From positions 39,685,501-39,749,500 of the forward strand of contig NC_080574.1 of the NCBI RefSeq assembly GCF_029962835.1: a DNA stretch of 64,000 nt. Reading direction: 5' to 3'. Below, in pieces: positions 50,438-62,592 of this stretch (within the stretch, counting starts at the first letter, position 1; each line of letters opens with the position of its first letter). A program made the translations under genes and the position numbers. The notes beneath the pieces are model-generated. The model was not told the origin of the DNA, searched no databases, and was given only the letters and a program-made list of their open reading frames with translations. This DNA is from Magnolia sinica. Its lineage: Eukaryota > Streptophyta > Magnoliopsida > Magnoliales > Magnoliaceae.

Positions 50438-51448
50438 TGTAACATCCTGAATTTTCACAACCAGAGTTCATACTCAGGCCTGAGAAAATCGGGTGTTAAT
50501 AATCTAAAAGTTTTGAATGCCTCAAGGTCTCGCATTGATTTTTCTTTCGTCTAGATCACATCCATTTACATTCTTGAAGGTAATCATCCATAAGAATAAA
50601 ATTAACTGAAATTATCATTCCATAATTGAATAAACTTGTCTGATGCTCTCTCAATGGGAGCTTATTACAAAGTTATGAGTTGTATAGCAGAAACATAAAT
50701 AAAATAAGTCATAAACTATTTTTCTACTTTATTCAACGAAATCTTCTATCGGAGACTGATCTTTTGGGTTCTTAACCTATACGTCACCTACATCGTCTGT
50801 ATGGTTGGAGAAGGTTAACGCCCTACTCATAGTGATGGTTATCCTTTAAGTTTAATAATAATTTAATAGAGTTATAAAAGCAATGTAAAGGTTCTGATAC
50901 ACCTTGTACTCCACTACTACAAGGGATATCAGTATGCGCAAACAACCTACATGAGATGCATGCCTAATAAAGTGTGTGCGGCTCATCATATGTAGTGATC
51001 ATCATAATGTGGAGTATGATTCATAAAAAACCCGACTCGACTAACATCCCATAACTATGGATATTCGCTGGAATGGTCAACGCTACCGTAGATTTACGTG
51101 AACACCTCGAGGCGACATAACACATGAGTCAGATGAATTACATGACACGATTTGCTCATGGAGCGATTATTTTTGACATCCAACTCCGAAAGTGATGTAA
51201 TACGCATTGCGAATTATTTACATCGATTTGTGCACCACTACCCAAAAACCCATGGAATTACGTGACGACCAATAAGGTCTTTACTCAAAGTGCATTACGT
51301 CCATGATATTATAATTGAATCACTAGTTATGATACCTTCAACACATCACTTGCATCAAAGAAAATGTAAACTGAATTATGGGAGTTCTGGAATATCAGAC
51401 ACATGTCCAAGCCTTAAAGGTAAATAGCATAAGACTAGTAAAGTAAGG

Positions 51449-51565
51449 AGGAGAGTAGCAATGGCTAACTCACAAAGAAGAGAGTGGCAATGGCCAACTC
51501 GCTAATAAGGAAAGTGGCAATGGCCAACTCAAAAGAGAACAGTGGAAAGGGCTAACTCAACAAAA
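51449..51565. repeat. Short tandem repeats AGTGGCAATGGCCAACTC in outer LTR
   Basis: Four degenerate units of about 27-30 bases (starts near 51452, 51482, 51510 and 51540) share GAGTGGCAATGGCCAACTC. Confidence 0.8.
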
Positions 51566-53582
51566 TTGATAAGGCAAAGGCAAGCCTTGTATCCATCGCC
51601 CCACATAAATTCATAAAGAGCACATGTAATTAAGGTCATACTATAATTTTCCAAAGAATAGATAATTGATGATGGTAAAATTATACGATTGCAGGGAGAG
51701 AATCATAATGACATAAAAGTATGTAAAAAGGCAAATAAATCATACCAAATTAAATTAAGGTAAGCTTAAAGGAATAAACCTCACCATTGGTTGCCTGATC
51801 GTTTACTATCAAAGTTAAATGCCCGAACACATAATTTAAGGTCCAATCCTATCCTATTTCATATGGTTAAGAGCAAGTTAGATTCTGGCTATGGTGTTCT
51901 TGTGCTAGATATAATCTAGACTGATGATTTTAATGAAGGACTTGTTTATGGTCGGATTGGAACGTGTCATATGGCACATCAGTTTCACCGAGTCGACTCA
52001 GTTCAACCGGGTGGGGTATTCCTATGCTTTTATTGTTGGAAGGAAAGGAAGAGAAAGCATCTAAAAAATAAAGAAGAAGGGAAAGAAGTTATGTGGTCAT
52101 ACATATTCTTCTGAAAATCTGAATCGATAGAATTCTTAGCCAGACTTGACCTTTATTGGAATGCCGGGGCTTCCTCTTCTCTCTCTTTCTCCTCCTTCGT
52201 TCTGCTGTGGATGTTAGTGGACTTCCCTTTTCCTATGTTTTTCTTTCCTTCTTTCTCTCTTTCTTGCTTCTGTCTTTGTCCTCTTCCAACGCCGGACGGA
52301 GGTGCTTTTATAGTAGTGTGGATCTTCTAGACTCTCCCTGCGCAAGCCTATTTGCGTAAGTGAGGAAATATGGTGGATTCCTTTACGCAGCCCTGTTTCT
52401 GCATTGTGAAAATCGGGACAGCGGCTTGTGTAATGAAAGAAATGGAGTGGCTAGCGATCTTTACGTGGGATCTTTCCAAGCGGTCTTCGTGGAGGGAGTC
52501 AGAATCTTTCTTGGAGGGGTTTGAACGGTTAAGATCACACGATGGGTTGTGTAGATGGATTTAGTGCAGTCAATTTTCTCGGAATATAGGTTTCAACGAA
52601 AGTCAGGTTTCCTTCTCGTGCTTGTTGTTGCGTGCACATCTATATGCTGCATGGGTCTGTATGGTTCTTACGGTCTTGGTCAAGATTGCGTGTTAGACTC
52701 TAGGGACGGTTCGGATCACCCAAGTGGGTTGAAGTGGGGTCCAAATCAGGATTGACTGTGCCTTATTCGTTCTCAGCCAGTCATTGTGGTCAAGATTGTG
52801 TACAACGTGCTCATTTGAGATTTTACGGAAAGGCTAGGGTCCAATTGGTTTTGACCTACGGTCATAATGGACAGCTTCGATCATCTGGAATCATCATGGC
52901 GGTGGGCCACAACGTCTCCAAACGGAACGTTGTCCGTTCGCGTTGTGCGATGGGAAATCCCTCCGGTTTTGGGATTTCATAGGTCAATTCGTGTTTAACC
53001 GTATTGATGTTCTGGTGCGCTGTGGTGTACGCACACCTCGTGTGCACACACTTAGATGTGGGGTCCACAGGTACATTTTAAGAAATCTACTTCATCCATT
53101 CGTTTTGTCGATTCATCATAGGGCTCACAAAGTATGCAGTGAATGCAAGTCTTAAGTGGGTCATCTCAAGTGCATCTTCGTTTTAACTATGGATCTTGTT
53201 GATCTAAGGTTTGAAATTTGACATGTACGGTCAATTTATGATATATAGGCATAGTATAAAGTTTCTCATTAAACGGGTGGTGAGAACCTTGTGATCTAGA
53301 AGTTAAGGTCTAAGTTAGTGTCATTTTCATAATTATTGTTGATTTAAGAGTTTTGTGAAATTTAATAGTTCTACGGGGTTGTATATGTCTTCCTAAGCAA
53401 TTCTTACAAATGAACTTATATCTAAATCAGTACAGACAAAAGGTTATTCACCAAATCATTTAAGGAAATATACATATGTCAAATCACATGATGGATAGTT
53501 TTGTCTTAAAATCAATGGTAAGATGGCTTGATCTATGAATGAAGATTATTCCCAATGGTTAGATTCGTGCCAGGGGATAGAC

Positions 53583-56500
53583 TGTAACGCCCTAAAAATT
53601 GAGGGTCGAGCAAATCTCAACTCCCGAGGTTCAGAACATCACTTATGCAACATAGATAATGACGTTTGAATATTGTCCATATTAATGCATTTAAACATGA
53701 GTGGGATTATACTAAAACAACATGTCATACTCTTGAGTTAATGTAATTTGGCAAGCAGAAGACTGAAATAGATATATAAAGTATATAAGTGTTTCATAAT
53801 CTTCAGAGTATGAGTATGTTACCAGGCTGAATATATACATGTATTGGTTCAAAATAGAGAAATTATCAAATGTAAGGTGTTTGACTAAATCATAAGTCCC
53901 TGTAAACCTGTCGAATCAGCACAGGGTCTACATAGACCAGCCTGAGAGCTGAATATAGGAGAACTCTTCCTCCTCACCTATGAAGTCCATTTCAGCTGCA
54001 TAGATTCCACCATTACCTGCATCTAAACCAGAGTCCGGGTGGTATTTTAAAACACCGTCCCAGGTGGGAATGAGTAGCTAATTCAGTGGAACTATAAAGC
54101 AGAGGTTAACATATTATCAATTCAGTCAAGTAGTAATGATAAAGCAATACATCAAACAATCTTAGCTATTCTTATTAATGCAGGGATGATATGTATTAAT
54201 GATGCATGCCCTCGGCTGCACTCCCTTTGTGACAGCATCTCACGATCGCAGCATGCACCCCTTCCTCTGTGCTCAACTCCAACGGCAAAGACATATGCAA
54301 ATGCGGTGCATGTAGGTGGTTAGCCAAGTTCTTAATTAGACTTATTCATACAGCAGGTTTGTAAAGCTAAGGTACCTCCCTTTATATCATTTACCTAAAC
54401 AATGATCCATCTAGGGTCGTCAGTCCTAGTTAATTATATAAGATAGGCAAGTTCACGAGTTTATACCATAGGTTGCCACGGGAGGCTCGTCACCTCAGCG
54501 TAGGCTTAATTCACACTCAAGGTCACTACCACCAACGCCCTACCAACTGACAGTCTATTTTCGAAGGTTCGTCACCAACCCGACTGGGGACCACAGCTAG
54601 GTTGCGCTGGGGTAAGCCTATTTTGTACTCAAGGTTACTCTACCAACGTCCTACCAACTGGCAGTATATTTTCGAAGGCTCGTCACCAACCCGACTAGGG
54701 ACCACAGCCAGGCTGCGCCAATGGAGGTCGACAGCTCAAATACAGTGTCCCATACTACCGTATTTGGCTTAGGAGTTTGGGTTGCTCATTGGTCACTACG
54801 GGGAGGCTCGTCGCCCCAACGTAGGCTGACAGCTCGACCACGGTGTCCCATACCACCAAGCTCGACTCATGAGTCTTAGCGGATCGTGGTACCATAGTTA
54901 AAGCGGGTTTTACATTAGTAAGTGGTACCTTAGATTCAAGTACTAGTGTCCATATATGGTAAACACACAATAGGTCAATCGGTTTATTGGACAAATTCAG
55001 CTGGTACAAGCGTACGCTAAATTAATCGACATGGTACTACTATCGACAATCATCATACGACTTGGATTCATCGAACGTGTTAAATGTGGTAAGACTAATT
55101 CGGCCACTAAATAGGAATTGTTACCGATTGCCTGAACTACGTAGTAGTCCCAATCATACTCCAAGTAATAGCATTCCCATATAGTAGTCATAACAGGATT
55201 TAACAACCAACTCATGCATTTCAATCATTTGAGCATTCTATAAACACATAGTGAGCATGACATCACACATGCACATTTCATACATAAATCATTAAGCCTA
55301 ATGTAAATTACATGGAGAAATCTATTCTAATCACTAAGGTAATTGAGGATCTCATCCCAACACCTTTAATAAATACATTTCATCGAACATTTACTCATTC
55401 AGGCATTTTATCAAACACCTAGACTACACACTACAACAAACATGTAATATATTACCTATAACCTATATTATGGCAGATCCTTTCACAAAGGAGTTGCCAC
55501 ACATACAACGATCATGTATTTTTGATTAACAAGCATGACAAGCACAAGTCATAATTCCATATTCATTCAGACATTTTAACAAATACATGAAATGCATTAT
55601 ATTCTACATAATTCATATAGATGTGTAAGATGCTGAAAACGTCGTATCTAGGCGTATGTGATAGCAAGCAAGTCAGTCATAAACCATTACTGATATTGAA
55701 AGCCTTGAAAACCATAACCTAAACATTTATAGTCCGTACCTTTCGTCGGTAAACTCGTAACGAGCTCAGTTCGAATCCTACTTCTTTGACTACGGCACAA
55801 CGGCTACTTGAATCAATGAAATATGTTAGCTATTTCACCAATCCCTCTATTGAATCCCTAAAACAGATTAGGGTTAGGATCTCTGACCCAAAGTGGATTC
55901 AGATTCGATGGTGTAGTGATACAGGAGGGATGATTTGGCACGTGGAGCGGCGGGATCAAATCCCAGCAACAATCTCTAACTCTCTCTCTCTCTCTCTCTT
56001 CTCCTCACTTTCTCCTTCTCTTTTTCCTCTCTTCTCTCGCCTAGGGTTTGAAATTCGTATGGAATGAGAGAAGGGTGGGTTTAGGTCCTTATATAGGCCC
56101 AGAACTGATGAAAATGGCCCCAAGGCCATGGTATACTTAGGTTATAGCTAAAGAGGGGTTGTTTCAGTCCAATGGAGCACATCTGGAGGTCCATTGTCTG
56201 CATACAGTCTGGGATAAGTTCCCTGACATTGGATCTAGGCTAGGTTAAGATTTCGGTCCGATCGGATTTATGGATCGACCGTGGAGGACCTGTTTCAGTT
56301 CAACGGTCACCGTTACACTGACATGTGTTGGAAATTTTTCCTGATCCAAAGGTGTAATTGGGTCAGAATTTGACGGTCTGAAACCTTATATTTGGCCTGT
56401 AAGCTAACGGCCCAAATTACTTAAGTTTTAGTTCATTTTCTAAAGATATTCATGTTTCTCACACACTTCACTCTGGGCTCAAGTTGTGCGTTTCGGGATA

Positions 56501-56855
56501 CTATTTGGACTTGATTTTCGAGATGGTCGTTAAGCCCAATAACGCGGTTATAACCATATAGTTTCACAGTAATCGGACTTTCGACGCACGGTCTAGGTCC
56601 CATACGGAGTTTCAATGTGCTCCCGAGAACAACTGGGTTTTGAGATTGCTCCCAGGTCTTAAGGTAGTGTTGAGTTAGCGATCCTAATGGTTTTGGGCCT
56701 TGCAGTTCGTATAGAAAGTGGTTTAAGCTAATTCCACAGATTATTTAGTTTAGTACTTGATTAATTTTCGTCTAATTTCTACCTAATTTGACCCTTAGTG
56801 ATTTCTGCCTGAAGTGGTACTCGAGTCTTTGTAGGGATTTTTCCGGGACGTTACA
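53583..56855 (-). mobile_element. Inner solo long LTR (3273 bp)
   Basis: It begins TGTAACGCCCTAAAAATTG and ends TTCCGGGACGTTACA. Perfect 5-bp duplications TAGAC flank it (53578-53582 and 56856-56860). Minus-strand CCTATATAAGGACC (near 56090), followed by a GA-rich leader, looks like the promoter, so the LTR is probably on the minus strand. No gag or pol domain lies inside. It is younger than the LTR it splits. Confidence 0.88.
54516..54719. repeat. 112-bp tandem duplication inside inner LTR
   Basis: Units starting at 54516 (CTCAAGGTCACTACC) and 54628 (CTCAAGGTTACTC) share CCTACCAACTG, CAGT, TATTTTCGAAGG and GTCACCAACCCGACT. A further partial GGAGGCTCGTC..CGTAGGCT copy occurs on each side (near 54481 and 54803). 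Confidence 0.85.
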
Positions 56856-56973
56856 TAGACATAAGTTTATGATAGTTAGTTGGGTATTGTACTCATGTAC
56901 ATATTCCGTTAAATTCCATGATAACACTCGAGAACTTTTAATACTCGGGTATTGAAAAGTTCAGGGTGTTACA

Positions 56974-57110
56974 GACACAACCCGACCCCCAAACCGACGT
57001 AACCCCACCCTGACCCAACCCAACCTAACCCTGACCTAACCCAACGCAACCCAACCCTAACCCAACTTGACACAACCTAACCTTGACCAAACCCAATGCA
57101 ACCCAAGCAC
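56974..57110. repeat. Degenerate CCCAACC/CCTAACC array, right half
   Basis: Continues the array interrupted at 50437, with units such as CCCTGACC, CCCAACC and CCTAACC. It is telomere-like in composition but lacks a regular CCCTAAA heptamer. Confidence 0.8.
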
Positions 57111-57214
57111 AACCATATAGATGTTATATACCTTAAAGAGAGGATTGAAGGAGAAAGAAATCAGAGAGAGAGAGAGAGTGAGAGGTGGGGTTGGGTGGGG
57201 TAGCATTCCTCTAT

Positions 57215-57245
<31 letters not shown>

Positions 57246-57246
<1 letters not shown>

Positions 57247-57600
57247 AGGGATGCTCACCTGAGCACCTTCTTACGTGAGCACCCGTGCGCACCTTTGCAC
57301 ACGTGTCATGGGTACAAAATTTGAACGGTCCACGTGATGCGGCACCCTTTAAAACTTTATGTGCCCAACTTTCAATATGATGCAAAACTTTAGTGGGCCA
57401 TAGCAGAGAGAAATGCAAATTAAGGGAGGAAATTATTTCCTTTTTCTATGTCTCACCAGAGTTTTATATTGGGTTGAAAGTTGGGTTTGTAAGGTTTGAA
57501 GGGGTGCCACATCACATTGACCATTCAAATTCTATGCCCATGACACATGTACAAAGGTACAAATGGGTGCTCACATAAGAAGGTGTGCAAGTGAGCATTC
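57246..57600. mobile_element. Microsatellite-bordered MITE, copy B
   Basis: The left end GGGATGCTCACCTGAGCACC and right end GGTGTGCAAGTGAGCATTCC are inverted. It is bordered by (TG)n at 57215-57246 on the left and (CT)n at 57601-57628 on the right. The interior is itself nearly palindromic around 57400. Same family as 10465-10806 and 57640-57980. Confidence 0.75.
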
Positions 57601-57639
57601 CTCTCTCTCTCTCTCTGTCTCTCTCTCTATACACACACA

Positions 57640-57980
57640 GAGAGGCATGCTCACCTGCGCACACCTACACATGTGCACACCTTTGCACACGTGTCATAGG
57701 CATTTAATCCGAATGGTCCATGTGATGTAGAATCCCATGAAACCCCAAGGGACAAATTTTCACTCTGATTTAAAATTCTGGTGGGCCATAGCAAAGAGAA
57801 ATACAATCAAGGGAGGAAACTGTTTTCATTTTTCATGGCCCACCAAAGTTTTGGATCAAAGTAAATATTGGGCTCGGGGGGTTTCATGAGGTGCTGCTTC
57901 ACGTGGACCGTTCAGATTTTGGAGTCACATCACGTATGATGAGTTCTCAAATAAGTTTGCACGAGTTCCGTGAGAATTGT
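57640..57980. mobile_element. Microsatellite-bordered MITE, copy C
   Basis: The left end GCATGCTCACCTGCGCACAC follows (CT)n and (CA)n tracts. The body matches copy A in reverse complement, including CTCATGAAACCCC / GGGGTTTCATGAG and ATGATGAGTTCTCAAATAA blocks. The right end is degraded, and no microsatellite is seen there. Confidence 0.65.
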
Positions 57981-58639
57981 GACCAAGCTTGAACTTGACA
58001 TGACTTTTTTCAAGCTACGAGTTTAGGCGCTCAGTTTGACTCAAACCAGTTTGTGAGTCAAGTCAGATCGAGTTCAACTGAGTCAATTCGTGTGAGTTTT
58101 TCGAGTTAACTCGACTCGTGTTCAGCTCCGCGTATGTTCTTCCCATGTACCGCTCAATTAGCACATGTCGCTTCCTCCATCTGCCCGACAAGGGATGTGA
58201 ATTAGCTACTGATGGGTTGAGTAGGGAATTTTGCTAATGAAGTGAAGTCACCAAGTTCTCTGGGGTTGCCATGATGTATGTGTTGTATCCACATCGTCCA
58301 TCCATTTGGAGAGATCATTCTAGGGCATGAGCAAAAGAATGTGGCAGATTCAAAGCTCATGACCCACATTTAAAACCTTCTTAAGACCCACCATGATGTT
58401 TATCTGAGATCGAACGAGTTCATAAGTTAACACAGACATAGATGAAGGGAAAACACAAATATTAGCTTGATCGAAAAACTTCCGTAGACCTCGAGAAATT
58501 TTCAATGGTAAGTATTCAGTTTGATTATTTGGGTATGACATATCCACTACGTGGCTCAAGATTTGGATAATTTGAATTGGGTAAATGTATATCCCATGGA
58601 AAGTCGCATATGCAATGATGTGAGTAGATTGGTGACATG
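57981..58639. other. Intergenic, remnants of palindromic MITEs
   Basis: GAGTCAA/TTGACTC-rich words at 58010-58130 and a partial palindromic-family copy at 58267-58460. No gene was recognised. Confidence 0.4.
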
Positions 58640-58907
58640 GGGGAGCGGATTAGGTGCAGCCCGGCCTCATCCAAGACTTTTCGGCACTTTGAGTGGGGCC
58701 CACATTGATGTATGTAGTATAGATGGATACAATCCATACGTTTTTAGAGATCATTTTAGGACATGAGCCCAAAAATGGAGCGTATCCAAATCTTAAGTGG
58801 ACCATACCATAGGAAACAATGGTAATTGACTATTAAAAACTTTGTGGGCTAAAAAAGTTTTGAATCAAGCTGATATTTGTTTTTTAAATCATTCATTTAG
58901 GTTTTTT

Positions 58908-59254
58908 TAGGGGTGCACACGGGTCAGTTAGGTCCGATTTCGGGGTGAAACCAGAACCGAACTGTTCCTAACGGTTCTACCATTTTTGGAATCAGAACCA
59001 AACCGTTGGTATCCTGTAACCGAACCAGAACCAGACCATGAAAAACGGTTCGGTTCCGAATCGGTTCCACGGTTCTGGCCTAAAAATCAGGTTGTTTCAA
59101 GTTTGAACTTGCCAACATCAATGCATAAGCTACAAATTTCCCATACAATATTGTTATATATTTAATTAAAAAGAGTAATTGTAATGGGCAAGGGCCTGGG
59201 CACCGCAGAGATATAGGCAGGGGTTTGCAGATGCCGCAGCAGCACCCAGATACG

Positions 59255-59302
<48 letters not shown>

Positions 59303-59752
59303 GTCGCAGAGCTTGGGCAGGGACCTGGGCAGGCGCCGCAGAGCTTGTGTAGGAGCTTGGGCAGGGCCCTGGGCTGCCGACAGCAGCAAATAGAGACGGC
59401 AAGAGAGAGAGAGAGAGAGGGGGGGGGGGGGGGAGGCGGCAGTTGGCGAGAGAGAGGGCAAGGGTGGTAGTCGGGTGAGAAAGATTAGATTAGGATTTTT
59501 TTTTTTTTGTTTTAAAGTCATATCTGGATCAAAGGTTCGGATCCAATGTTCGGATCCACGGTTCGGGCTACGGATCGGATCATGGTTCGATTCGGTTCTA
59601 TAGGGCCCTAAACCGGAATCGATTCGTATCCAACGGTTCTTAAAATTTGGAACCGGAACCAGAATCGGTGCTGTCTAGAACCGAACCAAACCGGACCGAT
59701 CCAACGGTTCCAGTCCGGTTCCACGGTTCTAACGGTTCAATGTGCACTCCTA
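58908..59752. mobile_element. hAT-type element (TAGGGGTGCAC ends), copy 2
   Basis: The ends TAGGGGTGCACACGG and TGTGCACTCCTA are inverted. The flanks GGTTTTTT and GTTTTTGT agree at six of eight positions. The body is colinear with 8769-9314 (CGGTTC/GAACCG words) but carries an extra GA microsatellite-containing block (about 59190-59510). Confidence 0.75.
59258..59299. repeat. (GA)n microsatellite
   Basis: About 20 GA units within the hAT element, with a second short GA run and a G-run at about 59403-59432. Confidence 0.9.
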
Positions 59753-59907
59753 GTTTTTGTGACCTTAACAACTGGTTGGATGGCAAATAAACATTACATA
59801 AACATTTCGGTTGCCCCTAAGAAATTTTTACTGATGGAATGTTTAATCACCACTGCTATGGTCCACCTAAGATTTGGATCTGCTTCATTTTTGGGCTCAA
59901 TCACGAC

Positions 59908-60095
59908 TAGGGCCGTACACAAACCGGGCTAGACCGATTAACTTGCTTGACTCGGCCCGAAAAAGCTCGACTTGGCCCGACCCGGAACTGAGTTCGGGTC
60001 GGGACGGGCCATTTTCTTCGGCCCGAAACTGAGTTCGGATAGATTCTAGTTCGGCCTGACTCGGCCCGAAATCCGACTCGATTCGGCCCAACTCA

Positions 60096-60171
<76 letters not shown>

Positions 60172-60501
60172 AAATTCTTACCTAGTTACCCTAACCATTT
60201 ACAGCAATTCAGGCCGTTCAAATCGTGGGTCCCTTTGTAGATGGACCAAAGTTCCGAAAATCTATGACAAAAGCCCTTCTCAAAAATCAAGACCGTTCAA
60301 GTTACCTGCCAAAGCCCTTCCTATGTAGTAGATGGAGTAGAATCAAAAAATCGAGGCCGTCCAAATCGTGGGTCCGAAACTGGCCCGAACTCGTCCCGAA
60401 CTCGCCTGATTGCTGACCGGGCCAAGCCGGGTTCGGGCTGGTGACCAGGTTGGGCCAGGTTGAGCCCAGTTCGACTCGGTTCGGCCCAATGTACACCCCT
60501 A
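59908..60501. mobile_element. hAT-type MITE (TAGGGNNGTACAC ends)
   Basis: The ends TAGGGCCGTACACAAACCGG and GTACACCCCTA are inverted. Flanking 8-mers ATCACGAC (59900-59907) and ATCACGAA (60502-60509) match at seven of eight positions. Same family as 48402-49273: both carry TTCGGGTCGGGACGGGCC / GGCCCG arms. A long (TA)n tract lies at 60098-60168. Confidence 0.88.
60098..60168. repeat. (TA)n microsatellite, about 35 units
   Basis: Uninterrupted AT alternation inside the hAT MITE. Confidence 0.98.
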
Positions 60502-60615
60502 ATCACGAAAGATGGACGGGGTCAGTTTAGAATACATAGATCAAGGTGGGCCCACGGTAAGGGCTGCACGGTCTTGGGTGAGGCTGAGGCTGCACCTAAT
60601 CCGCTCCTTGACGTG

Positions 60616-61143
60616 AAGAAGAGAACACCTATAACCGATTGCACGTTGCAACATTCTTAAAGGCAACTAATCACCTACAGCCAGCTAAGGTGTCACTTTC
60701 GCAGGACATCTCACACATGCAAACGGGTGGGCCCCACCATGAAGATCACCTGGCTCAAAAATTAAGCAGCCCACACACCATTGAAATGAATGGACAGCCC
60801 TCGTTCTGACTTCAGCTTTGAGGTTTGGCCCACCTAATGAGTGGATTGGCCTGATTTGTTAAGAAAAATAGGGCTGCATTTTATCAAGTTGGCCTTATCC
60901 CAACTGCAGGTGCATATTACTGTGGTGAAAAAAGACTATTTGGAATACATGGCTAGAAAGAAATAATTGCAACCTATGCATCCCATCCTCATTTCTTACC
61001 TGTGGTGTGGCTCACCTGAGTTGTGGATCTAGATAATTCCTGGCTATTGGGCCTACCAAGGATCGCAACTGATGGACGGAATCGATTTTCACATGTACAT
61101 CATAGTGTGCCCCAAAGAGATTGGATGCATGGTAGTGGAGAGT
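60616..61143. other. Intergenic, no gene recognised
   Basis: GGGCCCCACC-type words near 60730 and no coding domain. Confidence 0.4.
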
Positions 61144-61664
61144 AGATTAGGTAAGACCCTGGGCTCACTCAAGATGGTGCGGCCCTTACCGTGGAGCCCA
61201 GCTTGATGTATATATTCTTCATCCGCTCCGTCCATCCGTTTTTAAAGATAATTTTATGGCGGTATCCAAAAAATGAAGTAGATCCAATCATCAGGTGGAC
61301 CATACCATATACCATAGGAAACAGTGGTGATTGAAGGTTCTGCCATAAAAAACTTCTTAGGGAGAACATTAATGTTTCCGTAGTGTTTATCTTCCATCCA
61401 ATCTGTTGATAAACTCACATAAACCTGGATGAAGTGAAAAAAAAAAAAAACAAATATCAGCTTGATCCAAAAAAAATTGTGGCCCATTAATTGTCAATCA
61501 CCACTGTTTCCGATGATATGGTCCACCTGAAAATTATATCTTCTTCATTTTCTGTATAATGACATAAAATTATCTGAAAAAATGGATGGACGGTGTGGAT
61601 GTAGAGTATATACATCAAGGTGGGCTCCACGGTAGTCGGGGGTCTCTCACCTAATCCGCTCCCG
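61144..61664. mobile_element. Palindromic MITE (GGAGCGGATTAGG family), uninterrupted copy
   Basis: The left end AGTAGATTAGGTAAGACCC (about 61142) is mirrored by CACCTAATCCGCTCC (61649-61664). Inner blocks GTGCGGCCCTTACCGTGGAG, TCCGTCCATCC and AAAATGAAGTAGATCC all have inverted partners on the right. It is about 520 bp, foldable as one hairpin and non-coding. Confidence 0.75.
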
Positions 61665-62233
61665 TTGCAGAGGATTCCTCCAGTCCGGTCATTGTTTCCC
61701 ATTTTTAGCTGAAGCAATGATGTTTTGAAACACCCATAATGAGTGTTGCTATTGATGTCGTTTTTCATTCTCCCAACACATTGGATGGTGATGAGAATGT
61801 GGGCCCCACTTGCTTGGACTTTTAATGATGCATGATATGTAGGCCTTCAATACCATCATGCTCAAGTGATAAGATTCGTCCATGTCCCACTTTTGACCTG
61901 TTTCAGACCACATCATTTCCTCTTGAATAATATATACACGATATGAACCCATCTTTAACTTTTGACAAGTGGGGCCCATGGTACGATCATCTGGTCCGTT
62001 GGTTTATTGTGTCCCGAGTATATGGACCGTCTCAGAATCATCATTGATACGACAATAGTTTAGATCTGATACTTTTAAGGGGTTAAAATGGCAGGCTTGG
62101 CCCATTTTTGCCCGATATACATGTGATCTATTAATATGGTACTATGAGGTCGACCTCATTGGAACTTTCCATGAGGTCGAGCTATGTGGGCCACAACGTG
62201 ATGTGTGTCAAACATCAACGCCGTGCATTTGAT
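61665..62233. other. Intergenic, no gene recognised
   Basis: Unassigned. From about 62141, CTATGAGGTCGACCTCA begins a segment related to 62994-63090. Confidence 0.4.
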
Positions 62234-62592
62234 GGGTCTCCTTTAGTTTATGGGATATCCCAAAAATCAGCCGTATATAAAATTCAGGTGGGCCATACCA
62301 TCTAGAATTATGTGAAGACATGCCTAAAATATATATAAGCAGTTTGTGAGATGGGTCAGTTATGTAAGATCATGAGATGGGCCACTTTTATATATGATCC
62401 CGCTCCATAGTTGCCTTTTCTCAAAGATCAATTATACAAGATCATGAGATGGGCCACTTTTATATTATATAGTTGTTATGTTTCTCTTATCCATCCATTT
62501 ATTTTGTACACATACAACAGCTTCCTTCATCATATCGTATACTGATCCAGGAGTCAGCTGGTGAGCGGCTTAAATAGATTACACGTGTGACA
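62234..62592. repeat. Direct repeat, copy 1 (about 355 bp)
   Basis: The segment from CCTTTAGTTTATGGGATATCC to the AGTCAGCTGGTGAGC words is repeated at 63651-64000 in the same orientation, with only scattered differences. It includes an internal duplication of AAGATCATGAGATGGGCCAC. Confidence 0.9.

Larger units (their letters stand above)
50438..56973 (-). mobile_element. Outer solo long LTR (about 3.26 kb) split by a second LTR
   Basis: The termini are TGTAACATCCTGAATTTTC and AAGTTCAGGGTGTTACA, typical of long LTRs of plant gypsy-type elements. The flanking 5-mers AAAAC and GACAC agree only partly. Both flanks are the same CCCAACC array, which confirms the insertion. The LTR sequence is 50438-53582 plus 56861-56973. 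A TATA-like CTATAAAAGCACC on the minus strand (near 52310) suggests minus orientation. No internal domain is present, so it is a solo LTR. It carries a short tandem array at about 51449-51565 (AGTGGCAATGGCCAACTC words). Confidence 0.75.
58640..60615. mobile_element. Palindromic MITE (GGAGCGGATTAGG ends) with two hAT insertions
   Basis: The left arm starts GGGAGCGGATTAGGTGCAGC (58641) and the right arm ends GCTGCACCTAATCCGCTCC (about 60606). Internal matched blocks include GTGGGGCCCACATTGATG and CATAGATCAAGGTGGGCCCAC, and GCCCAAAAATGGAGCGTATCC and GGATCTGCTTCATTTTTGGGC. Two separate hAT elements (58908-59752 and 59908-60501) sit in it. The original element was about 520 bp. Related copies are at 61144-61664, 8061 and 7018. 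Confidence 0.75.

Noticed and set aside
52156..53155. Several 60-80 codon frames inside the outer LTR.
   Set aside because: They carry no domain and sit in LTR promoter/leader-like sequence.
56974..57110. True telomeric repeat.
   Set aside because: There is no regular CCCTAAA heptamer; units vary among CCCAACC, CCTGACC and CCTAACC.
59222..59470. 81-codon frame with Arg-Glu runs.
   Set aside because: It is a translation of a GA microsatellite within a hAT element.
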